From UBA2031 sp037189985 (GTDB lineage: Bacteria; Pseudomonadota; Gammaproteobacteria; Pseudomonadales; Moraxellaceae), in the NCBI GenBank assembly GCA_037189985.1, contig JBBCJX010000004.1:43331-107330 (forward strand): a stretch of 64,000 nucleotides of DNA, in the 5' to 3' direction. Shown here in pieces: positions 52,193 through 60,718 of the stretch. The notes under the pieces were generated by a model. The model saw only the letters and a program-made list of their open reading frames with translations, made no database searches and had not been told where the DNA came from. How positions within the stretch are numbered: the stretch's first letter is position 1; the number at the start of each line of letters is the position of its first letter. Made by a program: the position numbers and the translations under genes.

Positions 52193-54295
52193 TCATTCTC
52201 CGCGGGTCTGCACGACACCCAGTTGCTTTGCCTGGTGCAACCCCCTCTGCAAAGCGTCGCGCTCCTCTTCCATATGCCTGAGGCTGGTGATGTCCGTCAC
52301 CATGCACATGATGCGCTGCGGTGCCTCGTTTTCATCACGCACCATCCATGCCTGTATGGACACGGGAACCGTACTGCCGTCGGCACGACTGAACTCCTTG
52401 CGGTAAGAGTCGCACCAGCCACGTATCAGTATCTGTTCGCGCGCTCTGGCATCCACCTCCTGCCAGGCGGCTGCCGTGACTTCCTTCAGGTTCATGCCCA
52501 GGAGGCTGGTATCAGCCTCGGCAAATCCCAGCAGGTTGCAAAGGGCGGGATTGGCCTCCTCGATATGTCCATCCAACGAAAGGAAACAGATACCGTTGAT
52601 GCTGGTATTGAACAGGCTGCGATAACGCTGCTCCGACTCCTTGCGGGCACGCTCGGCCCGGCGCGTGCGAGTCATGTCCACCAGCAGGCATTTCACGACT
52701 CGCTGCCCACCCTCCTGCACGGCAATGGCATTGGTGAGTGCATACACCATCTGGCCATCCTGCCGGGTGTAGCTGAGTTCGGCGTCATGCACGCCTCCTT
52801 CACGCAGGACAATTTCCAGGAATCCTCGTGCCAGATTGACATGGGAGGGGAAGAGCTCTTCCAGCAAACGGCCGTGCGCAGACTCCGGCCCGCTCAGGCC
52901 GAACATGGCGCAATAAGGCTGGTTCACTTCCAGAATGCGGCCGCTGGCACTCAGGCAGAGATAACCCGTATGCGTATCGGCAACCAGGGTCCGGTAAACT
53001 TGCTCGGCATCACGGGCCTGTCGTTCGGCCGTGATGTCGACAAGATGACCGTCCACAGTCCAGCTACCGTCGGGCCGCTGCCAGGCAAGGCCATGCTCGG
53101 CCACCCAACGCAAGCCGGAGCTGCCATGCTGCAGGCGGTAGGTCACCTCGAAGCGGCCATCTCCCGCCATGGCCCTCTCCAGGGCCTGCAGTACACGTGG
53201 CCTGTCTTCTTCCTGGATCAGCTTGCCCAGCGAGTGTGTGGACTCACGATGCATGAAAAGCGGCTGCGCCTGCCCTGTCATGGCTTCGACACCATTGCTC
53301 AGGAATTCCGGCGTGCCGTCATGATGCAGGCTGGAACGTCCCGCAGGCAGCTCATAGCGATAGACCGCGCCAGAAAGATTGGCAATCAGCGTTGCCAGAC
53401 GGCGCTCACTCTCCATGAGCGCACGCTCGGTCTGCTTGCGCTCGTGCACATCGCTGATCTGAGTGAGAAAGAAATTCTGCCCGGGTGAAAGCTCGATCAG
53501 CACACCCCGTGCATTACCCCAGCGACTGACACCGTCGCGTCGCAGATAGCAGGTTTCCATCTGGTAAAGCGGCTCTGCACGGGCACGCACGGCTGCCAGT
53601 GCCATGGCGCTGGCAGCACGGTCATCGGGATGGATCAGTTCCTGGACATTGAGCGCCACCATCTGCTCCGGCGCATCAAAACCGAAAAAGCGCGCGCACT
53701 CGGAATTGATCATGCGCAACCGCCCCTCAGGATCAATCAAGGCCAGTGCCACGGGTACGGACTCGAACATGAGGCGAAGCCGTGCTTCGCTCCCGCCCAG
53801 CTCCATCAGGGCCGACTCCAGTATCGTGACATCATTGCCGACAAGAGAAAGGTAGCGACGGTTGTCTGCCGGGTCCGTGAAGTGCCTGGCACGCCAGTGG
53901 ATGATGCGGGGAGAGCCGTTATCGACCGGCACGTTGTAGGTGAATTCGAAAACCTCATCGCTGCTGCGCATGGCCATGGCGCGAGCCGTCAGTGCCGCAC
54001 CCTCATCCGGCGGGGCATAGCGCAGGAAGAACTGCTGACCCAGCGCCTCTTCCCGGCTGCAGTCATGCAGCTTTTCCAGGGCAGGGTTCCAGTCCACCAC
54101 ATGGCAGCCGTCATCCAGCACCACCATGGCCAGTTCCGCCACGGTCATCATCTGGCGCGTACGGGCCTCGCTGGCCTCAAGGGTTGCCGACATTTCCGCT
54201 GCATGCGAGCGCGCGCGCAGCCAGAGCCATAGCAACAATCCGCAAACTGGCGTGACAAGAAGAAGCGAGAGGGTAAGCAGAAGCACAAGCGACAT
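52193..54295 (-). CDS. membrane-anchored multi-PAS protein without output domain
   Basis: 700 residues. One N-terminal helix (LVLLLTLSLLLVTPVCGLLL) is followed by about five PAS/PAC units (about residues 45-155, 170-285, 295-430, 430-560, 560-680), each ending in a pattern such as SLVGNDVTILE, ISDVHERKQTERAL, VDITAERQ, VDMTRTRR or VTDITSLRHM. No histidine kinase, GGDEF or EAL domain follows, and the last 25 residues are a short coiled coil. The signal output is therefore missing or supplied by a partner. The ATG at 54295 is the more likely start. Confidence 0.85.
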   Translation of the reverse strand: MSLVLLLTLSLLLVTPVCGLLLWLWLRARSHAAEMSATLEASEARTRQMMTVAELAMVVLDDGCHVVDWNPALEKLHDCSREEALGQQFFLRYAPPDEGAALTARAMAMRSSDEVFEFTYNVPVDNGSPRIIHWRARHFTDPADNRRYLSLVGNDVTILESALMELGGSEARLRLMFESVPVALALIDPEGRLRMINSECARFFGFDAPEQMVALNVQELIHPDDRAASAMALAAVRARAEPLYQMETCYLRRDGVSRWGNARGVLIELSPGQNFFLTQISDVHERKQTERALMESERRLATLIANLSGAVYRYELPAGRSSLHHDGTPEFLSNGVEAMTGQAQPLFMHRESTHSLGKLIQEEDRPRVLQALERAMAGDGRFEVTYRLQHGSSGLRWVAEHGLAWQRPDGSWTVDGHLVDITAERQARDAEQVYRTLVADTHTGYLCLSASGRILEVNQPYCAMFGLSGPESAHGRLLEELFPSHVNLARGFLEIVLREGGVHDAELSYTRQDGQMVYALTNAIAVQEGGQRVVKCLLVDMTRTRRAERARKESEQRYRSLFNTSINGICFLSLDGHIEEANPALCNLLGFAEADTSLLGMNLKEVTAAAWQEVDARAREQILIRGWCDSYRKEFSRADGSTVPVSIQAWMVRDENEAPQRIMCMVTDITSLRHMEEERDALQRGLHQAKQLGVVQTRGE

Positions 54296-54514
54296 TGAAG
54301 GAGCCCCGTCAAGTCTCGGCATCCCGCCGCATTATTATTGGTTTTCCTTGCTTTTCATGAACCTGCCCCCGACAACAGGCAGCAGGGCAGGCATGCCTGA
54401 AGAGTGGCACAGGACGTTAACAAACATGGCCACCAAGGCCTATAACGTGAACCGCATCACACTTTTACAAATACCGACCGAAAATAGAAGGCCGCACCTC
54501 CCCAAGCCAAGGGC

Positions 54515-55510
54515 TCAGCGCAGGTTCTTTTCGCGTGCTGCCTGGCCCGGGGTCATGTCGAACCAGCGCCGGAAGGCCCGGGAGAAAGCACTGCTACTGG
54601 AAAATCCCAGTAGCAGTGCCAGTTCGGTCAGGGAGCGCAGCTTTCCTGCCGTGCCGGTCAGCCACTGGCGGGCGATTTCACGCCGGGTTTCATCCAGCAC
54701 TTCCTGGAAGGTCTTGCCCTCGGCGCCCAGATGACGCTGCAGGCTGCGGGTACTCACATTCAGGCAGGCAGCGATATCCGCCAGCGTCGGCTCGGCATTG
54801 GCAAGACGCTGCCGGATCAGGGCCATCACGCGCACAGACCAGTTGGCATCACTCTCCAGCGTGGCCAGTTTCTGCTCCAGCAAGGGCTCGAACTGCTTTG
54901 CCACCTCCGATCCCATGGGCGCTTCGCGATAGCCGGCCAGAGGCAGGACCATGGTCGTAGAGGCCGCATCCTGCTCTACGGGGCAAGCGAAATAGCTTTC
55001 ATACGCTGCCTGACCGGCCGGGTTGTCGAACGCCAGGGAAACCGAAAGCGGGTCCGGCGGAGGGCTCAGGCGAAAACGCAGCAGGCGCAGGATGAGCCCG
55101 CAGGCAAACTCGACGGCGCGCCAGTGCGGATCACCGTTGGTGTGAATGGTGATGGAGAGCGTGTCTTCATCTTCCACGATCTCGTAGTGCATGGCATCGG
55201 TCAGCAGCCGATGGAACCGGGAAATGCGGTCCATGACCTGCGGCAGGCTGCCTCCCGCCACCATGACCACGCCCAACTCGCCGAAATCCGTGAAATCGAT
55301 CTGGTCCAGCATGGAGAGCGCAAGCACCGGATCACCACTCACCTGCTCGGCCACACCCCAGATGCGGCGTGTCAGATCCACGGGCAGGCGCCCACCGTCA
55401 GGTTCGCCCACCCGGATGCCGGCCTCGGCCAGCGCGGCATGCAGGTCATGGCCACCTGCCTTCAGCGTGCGATCCAGGATCAGCATCCAGTTGTGAAAGG
55501 TTCCGAGCAT
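54515..55510 (-). CDS. AraC-family transcriptional regulator (OruR-type)
   Basis: 331 residues. N-terminal ligand domain (GVVMVAGGSLPQVMDRISRF, TDAMHYEIVEDEDTLSI) and C-terminal double helix-turn-helix (PTLADIAACLNVSTRSLQRH, LALLLGFSSSSAFSRAFRRW). It is divergent from the fatty-acid desaturase across 196 bases and presumably controls it. The ATG at 55510 follows AAGGA closely. Confidence 0.86.
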   Translation of the reverse strand: MLGTFHNWMLILDRTLKAGGHDLHAALAEAGIRVGEPDGGRLPVDLTRRIWGVAEQVSGDPVLALSMLDQIDFTDFGELGVVMVAGGSLPQVMDRISRFHRLLTDAMHYEIVEDEDTLSITIHTNGDPHWRAVEFACGLILRLLRFRLSPPPDPLSVSLAFDNPAGQAAYESYFACPVEQDAASTTMVLPLAGYREAPMGSEVAKQFEPLLEQKLATLESDANWSVRVMALIRQRLANAEPTLADIAACLNVSTRSLQRHLGAEGKTFQEVLDETRREIARQWLTGTAGKLRSLTELALLLGFSSSSAFSRAFRRWFDMTPGQAAREKNLR

Positions 55511-55706
55511 GTCCTTGCTTCTGTTCTTGTCATGGGCAGGTGCAGCATAAGCGCAGCATCCGGCCGGCAGGATGACTGGCACGCCAGCGGCACGGCGCGT
55601 TGGGTCAAGCATCTGGCATTTTCGGGACAGCATAAACGCCTGCTGCGCCCTAGCCTACCCTCATCAAGAATTCAGGGCCGGAGTGCCCGTTCACGAGGGA
55701 TAAGCC

Positions 55707-56831
55707 ATGACCAGCCAGGCCCGCCTGCCATCCGAACAGCGCATCAATCCTGAAGATGCCGCCCGCAGTCACCGTATACGCCAGGGCATCCTGGAGGCAG
55801 GCAATGCCCTGCGTGCCCGGCACCCTTGGCTGGAGAAACACCAGAATGCCATCGGCATGGGGATTTTCTGGATCAGCATTGCCGGCATCCTTGGCAGCGC
55901 GGCAGCGTATTACACAGGTTTCTTTGCCTGGTATGTGGCCATTCCGGTAGCCGCTTTCTGGATGTCGCTGCTGCACGAACTGGAGCACGACCTCATCCAC
56001 ATGATGTATTTCCGCAAGAACAAGTTCTGGAACGACTTCATGCTGGGAGGCGTATGGCTGTTCCGTCCCAGCACCATCAGCCCCTGGGTCCGCCGCCGCC
56101 TGCACATCCATCACCACAAGTTCTCCGGTACGGAGTCCGACCTGGAAGAACGCGGCATCACCAACGGTGAAAAATGGGGGCTCAAGCGGCTCATCATGAC
56201 CGGTGACAACATGCTGGCCATCTTCCTGCGCCCGCTCGGCACCTACCGGATGGTAAAAGCGTTCATCCATGCAGAAGCCAAGAACAAGGAAGAAGCCAAG
56301 GTTATCCGCCGCGAAAACCTCACCGGCTATTTCCCGCTGGGTGCCATCAATTACACACTCTGGCACGGCTTCATCGTCTATCACGTTGCCCTGTTCGTGC
56401 TGGGACTGCTAGGCATACACCCTGCCATTCCGGCGGCCGTGCAAAGCACGATGTCGGTTGTCGGCTTTTACGTGGTGACCATTGCTGCCCCGAATGCCCT
56501 GAGGACCTTCTGCCTGCACTTCGTGAGCTCCAACATGCACTACTACGGTGATGTCGAAAAAGGCAACATCGTGCAGCAGTGCCAGGTATGGACCACGCCC
56601 TGGGCCATACCCCTGCACCTTTTCTGCTTCAATTTTGCAGGTACGCATGCCATCCACCACTTTGTAGTACGCGACCCCTTCTACATCCGCCAAGCCATAG
56701 CCCCCGGCCTTTATCCCTTATTGCGTGAAAACGGTGTTCGCTTCAATGACTTCGGCACATTCAGGCGCGCCAACCGCATGAATGCAGAATCGGCACCTGC
56801 CATCGCCAAGAACCGCGAAGCCGTTGCCTGA
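55707..56831 (+). CDS. fatty-acid desaturase family membrane protein
   Basis: 374 residues. The three histidine boxes of the membrane di-iron family are visible: HELEHD (about residue 91), HIHHHKFSG (about residue 133) and HAIHH (about residue 316). The membrane segments lie around them (GIFWISIAGILGSAAAYYTG, YHVALFVLGLLGIHPAIPAA). It could be a desaturase or hydroxylase. GAGGGATAAG precedes the ATG. It is divergent from an AraC regulator. A terminator follows. Confidence 0.9.
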   Translation: MTSQARLPSEQRINPEDAARSHRIRQGILEAGNALRARHPWLEKHQNAIGMGIFWISIAGILGSAAAYYTGFFAWYVAIPVAAFWMSLLHELEHDLIHMMYFRKNKFWNDFMLGGVWLFRPSTISPWVRRRLHIHHHKFSGTESDLEERGITNGEKWGLKRLIMTGDNMLAIFLRPLGTYRMVKAFIHAEAKNKEEAKVIRRENLTGYFPLGAINYTLWHGFIVYHVALFVLGLLGIHPAIPAAVQSTMSVVGFYVVTIAAPNALRTFCLHFVSSNMHYYGDVEKGNIVQQCQVWTTPWAIPLHLFCFNFAGTHAIHHFVVRDPFYIRQAIAPGLYPLLRENGVRFNDFGTFRRANRMNAESAPAIAKNREAVA

Positions 56832-56852
56832 ACAACACAGACAACAACACAC

Positions 56853-56886
56853 ATGAAAAAGGCCCGCAGATGCGGGCCTTTTTCAT
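56853..56886. terminator. bidirectional intrinsic terminator
   Basis: 16-base arms (56853-56868, 56871-56886) with a two-base centre. It lies between the convergent desaturase and H-NOX genes. Confidence 0.87.
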
Positions 56887-56896
56887 CAAGAAAATC

Positions 56897-57439
56897 TCAT
56901 GCCGCTGCGGCTGCAGGGAACAATATGGAAACACGACTTTCGTCCATGACCTTGACCTCCAGCTTCTCGTCAAAATAATTGCCGATTCCGCGAGCCAGGC
57001 CGGCATAGAGATGAACCAGACCGCGCGGCGACAAATAATGCACGACAAGCTCACCACCGGGCCTCTCTTCATACTGGAACCGGGGAGGCCTGGCATTCTC
57101 CATGGTCTGAGTCACTTGCACATGGACCTTGTCCAGCTTGAGCAGGAACTGCCGGGCACTCATCACTCCCTTGTAAACACTGGTGTATATCCTAGGGGCA
57201 TAAATCACTGACCAGTAATTGCCATAAGCGTCTGCCAGTTCCTCATGGCTCTTGAAGTAGCGACGCTGTGCCTCGGCAAAGAGCGCCAAGGCTGAAGCAT
57301 CGTCCACATCAGTGGACAAGAGGATGACCCGGTTCCTGTCCAGGCCGGCAGCCGCCATCAAATCCTTCCATTGCTCCGGCGTTTGCCCATATTGCCCGGC
57401 AAGCATGTCGCGCAAGCAAACGATGATGGTTCCTTTCAT
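56897..57439 (-). CDS. stand-alone H-NOX haem-binding sensor protein
   Basis: 180 residues from the ATG at 57439, preceded by GGGGAG. The H-NOX landmarks are present: MKGTIIVCL at the start, the proximal haem His106 in LLKLDKVHVQVT, PPRF, and the haem-propionate motif Y135-x-S137-x-R139 in VVHYLSPRGL. At the position of distal Tyr140 of the O2-binding Thermoanaerobacter protein there is Leu144, which predicts preference for NO. No kinase, cyclase or chemoreceptor gene is adjacent, so its partner is unknown. The gene is monocistronic, between two terminators. Confidence 0.88.
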   Translation of the reverse strand: MKGTIIVCLRDMLAGQYGQTPEQWKDLMAAAGLDRNRVILLSTDVDDASALALFAEAQRRYFKSHEELADAYGNYWSVIYAPRIYTSVYKGVMSARQFLLKLDKVHVQVTQTMENARPPRFQYEERPGGELVVHYLSPRGLVHLYAGLARGIGNYFDEKLEVKVMDESRVSILFPAAAAA

Positions 57440-57547
57440 TGCACTCCCCTGTACTGGCCCACAGCTTTTCTGTGCCATCGGGGTAAACCTAGTACAGCAT
57501 TCTGCTACCGGATAAATTTCGTCTGCCCATATCACCGCTCAGGCAAG

Positions 57548-57582
57548 AAATGGAAAAGCCCGCATCGCGGGCTTTTCCATTT
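57548..57582 (-). terminator. terminator between glycine-zipper and H-NOX genes
   Basis: 16-base arms (57548-57563, 57567-57582), 3-base loop; A/T-rich ends make it usable in both directions. It ends the glycine-zipper gene. Confidence 0.83.
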
Positions 57583-57603
57583 ACAGCAGCAATCAGGAAG
57601 CTA

Positions 57604-58005
57604 TCAATGCCAGCGACCATGGTCATGGCCACGCCCGTGATCTTCATAGGCATAGGAGCGTTTCCAGCCGTGTCCTTTTCCGGGATGACGGTCACGGTGA
57701 ACGACAACAACCCGCGGTGACTGCCTCACAACTACCACTCGCTGTGGCTCATGAATCACACGTTCGCGGACCACGGTGCGTACCGGCTCCCTCTGGTCCG
57801 ATGTCGACAGCACCACACCAGCCACGGCACCAATCGCACTACCCAGCACGGCACCATCCCGGCCACTGACAGAGTGCCCGATGAGTGCGCCGGCGCCACT
57901 GCCAAGAACGGCCCCTATCACGGCATCACGCCGCTCATCTGCCACTGCCTGAACCCCGAAGGTGGAGGAAACCAGCAAGGCAGAAATCATCAGTACACGT
58001 TTCAT
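57604..58005 (-). CDS. glycine-zipper envelope protein
   Basis: 133 residues. Signal peptide (VLMISALLVSSTFGVQAVA), then a glycine-zipper (VIGAVLGSGAGALIGHSV and GAVLGSAIGAVAGVVL, about residues 29-68), a Val/Arg stretch and a His-rich tail (GRGHDHGRWH) that could bind metal. Proteins of this kind form envelope or stress-related assemblies; no role is predicted. GAGG lies eight bases before the ATG at 58005. Confidence 0.78.
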   Translation of the reverse strand: MKRVLMISALLVSSTFGVQAVADERRDAVIGAVLGSGAGALIGHSVSGRDGAVLGSAIGAVAGVVLSTSDQREPVRTVVRERVIHEPQRVVVVRQSPRVVVVHRDRHPGKGHGWKRSYAYEDHGRGHDHGRWH

Positions 58006-58158
58006 GGTTTTTTCCTCATTGCAGAAAGTGCCCACAAGGCGTTTTGCCTGCAAGGTTCAACGCTTGCGCCCACAGGACGTTGACGGAAAAAACGGGGGAT
58101 TACATTTGCCCTACACGAGCACGGGGAGCAATAAAGCTCCAGAGACTGGCAAGAGGAA

Positions 58159-59259
58159 TCAGGGGAACAGCACATCCCGGCGGATATCCGCCAGTGTGGT
58201 GCAACCGGTCAGCGCCATGGCCACCTCAAGCTCCGTGCGCAGTATGTGCAGCACATGCGCCACACCCACCGCACCGGCTGCTGCCAGGCCATGCATATAG
58301 GGCCGCCCTACCATGACAGCCGTCGCCCCCAGTGCCAGAGCCTTCAAAACATCAGTGCCACGACGGATACCGCCATCCAGCAGGATGGGCAGACGATCAC
58401 CCACGGCCGCTGCAATGGCAGGAAGGGCATCAATACTGGCAGGAAGGCTGTCCAGCGTACGGCCACCATGGTTGGACACGACAAGGCCGGCCACCCCTAG
58501 CTCAACTGCCTGCATGGCATCCCGAGGAGAAAGCACCCCCTTGAGCAGGACGGGCAGGCGTGTGATGGAGCGCAGCCACGCCACATCCTCCCAGCCCGGT
58601 GCACCCGCCATAAACTGGCTACCGAATATCGGACTTTCACCGGGCACTGCAACCCGTGGAGCCTGCGTGCCCATGCCGCGAAGATTGACGGCCTCGACAC
58701 CGGGAGGCAGGACAAAGCCGGCACGTTGCTCACGGTTACGCAGGCCGTTAACGGGGGCATCCACTGTCAGCACGAGTGCGCCATAACCTGCCGCCTCGGC
58801 CCGTTGCACCAGTTCCTGCGTGAAGGCACGGTCCGGCTGTATGTAAAGCTGGAACCAGAGAGGAGTCGCAGCCGCACGGGCAATATCTTCGAGAGAGGTG
58901 CTGGCCTGGGTACTCACCACCATGCCTGCCTTCAGGGCAGAGGCACCGGTGACGGTGGCAATCTCACCGTCAGGGTGCGCCAGCCGGTGATATGCCACCG
59001 GCGCCAGCAAGATGGGGTAATCCAGTGTCTGACCCAGCAAGTCCAGCCGGGTATGCCCCCCTTTGAGGTCTGCCAACACTCTGCTTTGCAGGCGCAGGCG
59101 GCGGAAAGCCGCAAGGTTGTCCTGCAGGGTCAATTCATCTGCACCACCACCACTGAGCCAGGCCCAGGACGACTCACTCATGCGCTCCTGTGCCAACGGC
59201 TCGTAATCCGCCAAAGCGACAACATGCGAAGGAATGCGGGCAAGGGGTGGCAAGGGCAT
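58159..59259 (-). CDS. FMN-dependent alpha-hydroxy-acid oxidase/dehydrogenase
   Basis: 366 residues, a TIM-barrel of the lactate/glycolate oxidase family. PILLAPVAYHRLAHPDGE, LTVDAPVNGLRNREQRAGF, the Lys in LPVLLKGVLSPRDAMQA and VVSNHGGRTLDSLP contain the FMN and substrate residues (His-Gly-Gly-Arg). ILLDGGIRRGTDVLKALALG is typical of the end. Substrate, such as lactate or glycolate, is undecided. Its start is 3 bases after piuC, so they are one operon, with a Fur-like box upstream. Confidence 0.92.
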   Translation of the reverse strand: MPLPPLARIPSHVVALADYEPLAQERMSESSWAWLSGGGADELTLQDNLAAFRRLRLQSRVLADLKGGHTRLDLLGQTLDYPILLAPVAYHRLAHPDGEIATVTGASALKAGMVVSTQASTSLEDIARAAATPLWFQLYIQPDRAFTQELVQRAEAAGYGALVLTVDAPVNGLRNREQRAGFVLPPGVEAVNLRGMGTQAPRVAVPGESPIFGSQFMAGAPGWEDVAWLRSITRLPVLLKGVLSPRDAMQAVELGVAGLVVSNHGGRTLDSLPASIDALPAIAAAVGDRLPILLDGGIRRGTDVLKALALGATAVMVGRPYMHGLAAAGAVGVAHVLHILRTELEVAMALTGCTTLADIRRDVLFP

Positions 59260-59262
59260 GGA

Positions 59263-59940
59263 TCAGGTCTCGGACCACTGCCGCAGCAGGTTGTGATAGA
59301 CGCCGGTCAGCCGGACGAGTTCGGGGCTGTCCGGATGGCTCTGGGTAAGGCGCTGTATGGCCGTATCCAGCTCCAGCAGCAGGCTGCGCTGGCTGTCGTC
59401 ACGGACAAGGCTCTGAATCCAGAAAAAGGAGGCTACACGCGCTCCACGAGTCACTGGAGTGACGCGATGCAGGCTGGTACCGGGATAAAGCACCATGTGT
59501 CCGGCCGGCAGCTTGACGCTGTGGCTCCCGTAGGTGTCCTCGACCAGCAGTTCGCCCCCCTCGTACTCGTCAGGATTGCTGAGGAACAGCGTGGCGGAAA
59601 CATCCGTGCGGACCCGGTGCGGTGTCCCAGCAATGGTCAGGATCGCGTTGTCCACATGATTGCCGTAGTTGCCGCCGCCCTCGTAACGGTTGAAGCGCGG
59701 CGGGAAAACCTTGAGCGGCAGGGCAGCAGATATGAACAGGGGGGTCGCGGCAAGACGGTCGAGAATGAAATCAGAGAGTTTGCCAGCCAGCTCGCCCGCC
59801 GGCAGTTGCTGGTTGTTCTTGGCTTTCTGGGCCAGATGACCCGCCGTGGCACGGCCGTCCGTCCAGTCAGCCTGATCCAGTGCCTGCCGGCATTGCTGCA
59901 CCTGCTCGGGTGTCAGCACATTGGGGATTTGCAACATCAT
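59263..59940 (-). CDS. piuC: PiuC-type Fe(II)/2-oxoglutarate-dependent dioxygenase
   Basis: 225 residues. The 2-His-1-Asp iron triad is in GNYGNHVDNAIL and in YPGTSLHRVTPVTRGARVAS, with the Arg that binds 2-oxoglutarate (SLHRVTPVTRG). FNRYEGGG and DEYEGGELLVEDTYG are typical of the PKHD-type/PiuC family found with TonB-dependent siderophore receptors. Function in iron uptake is supported by the divergent receptor. The ATG at 59940 has GAGG nine bases upstream. Confidence 0.9.
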   Translation of the reverse strand: MMLQIPNVLTPEQVQQCRQALDQADWTDGRATAGHLAQKAKNNQQLPAGELAGKLSDFILDRLAATPLFISAALPLKVFPPRFNRYEGGGNYGNHVDNAILTIAGTPHRVRTDVSATLFLSNPDEYEGGELLVEDTYGSHSVKLPAGHMVLYPGTSLHRVTPVTRGARVASFFWIQSLVRDDSQRSLLLELDTAIQRLTQSHPDSPELVRLTGVYHNLLRQWSET

Positions 59941-60178
59941 CGGGAACCAGCCTCCTCGGCAAACCACCCGGAGAAAGCCGGAATCCTACACGCTTCGCTG
60001 CCCGGCAGGCATGGGCAAATACACAGGCAAATGATAAGTATTTTCATTCATGTTGATTCAGGCTAAGTTATGGCACCCCGCCATCGGGACAAACGCTCCA
60101 CAGGCCGTCAAGCATCCGGGCAGGGAGCATGTCATGCGGCAACCATGAGCCGCAGACACACAGGGAAGAAAGAGAACC
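59941..60178. other. divergent regulatory region of piuC and the receptor locus
   Basis: It contains the Fur-like box at 60027-60045 and, on the plus strand, a possible promoter around TTTTCA and TAAGTT (60064-60069). No gene is seen. Confidence 0.5.
60027..60045. promoter_or_regulatory. Fur-like box between piuC and the siderophore receptor
   Basis: The 19 bases match the E. coli Fur consensus at 14 positions, with AATGATAA intact. They share GCAAATGATAA and most of the rest with the box before tonB. It lies 87 bases from the piuC start and could repress transcription in both directions. Confidence 0.65.
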
Positions 60179-60616
60179 GTGCCTCCAAGCACCCGCCATC
60201 ATCATTACCTTTTGCCCAAGCTGCTCCTGGCTGCACTCCTGCCGGGCGGGCGGATGCTGCTGGCACTTTTCCTGATACTGCTGACACCACTGACTGCCTC
60301 TGGCTGTGAAAAGGATTATCTGCTTGCTGACCAACCAGCCCTCAGCAGCTTGCCGTCTCCTTCCGACCTCCCCGGGGACAGGCAGCTTGTTGATGACGGC
60401 ATAAAAAAGCGCAAGATACGTGAGCTTCAGGTAAAGCCCGGCAGTTACAAGGCCGATCTTTCAACAGACCATGCTACTGCCTGGCCTTCTCACTACAGGC
60501 TGTCTTACCCGCACTCCCCCGCCACCTCTTCCCGCGCCTGGCTAGATACATACAGCCAAGACATCGTTTCTTCTGCCGCACTACGCCTTCCCCCCGCACA
60601 GGCCCCTCCCGCCTGA
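60179..60616 (+). CDS. possible lipoprotein of unknown function upstream of the receptor
   Basis: 145 residues from a GTG at 60179; an ATG at 60254 would leave a standard lipoprotein signal (LALFLILLTPLTASGC). The mature part has no recognised domain and is mildly basic, ending in a Pro/Ala-rich tail. The frame has the codon bias of neighbouring genes but no family match by eye. It lies between the Fur-like box and the receptor, in the same direction, so it could be the first gene of that transcript. It could also be chance. Confidence 0.38.
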   Translation: MPPSTRHHHYLLPKLLLAALLPGGRMLLALFLILLTPLTASGCEKDYLLADQPALSSLPSPSDLPGDRQLVDDGIKKRKIRELQVKPGSYKADLSTDHATAWPSHYRLSYPHSPATSSRAWLDTYSQDIVSSAALRLPPAQAPPA

Positions 60617-60718
60617 CTGCCGGGACAGGAGCCTCCTGTCTCCATCGCTCCACCTGAAACCGTGATCCCTTCGGCACAGCGCCGCTGGCCGCCATTCACA
60701 CACGATGGAACATTTTTC

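Noticed and set aside
58726..60066. 446-codon plus-strand frame over the alpha-hydroxy-acid oxidase and piuC
   Set aside because: It runs across two well-identified minus-strand genes and has no homologous pattern.
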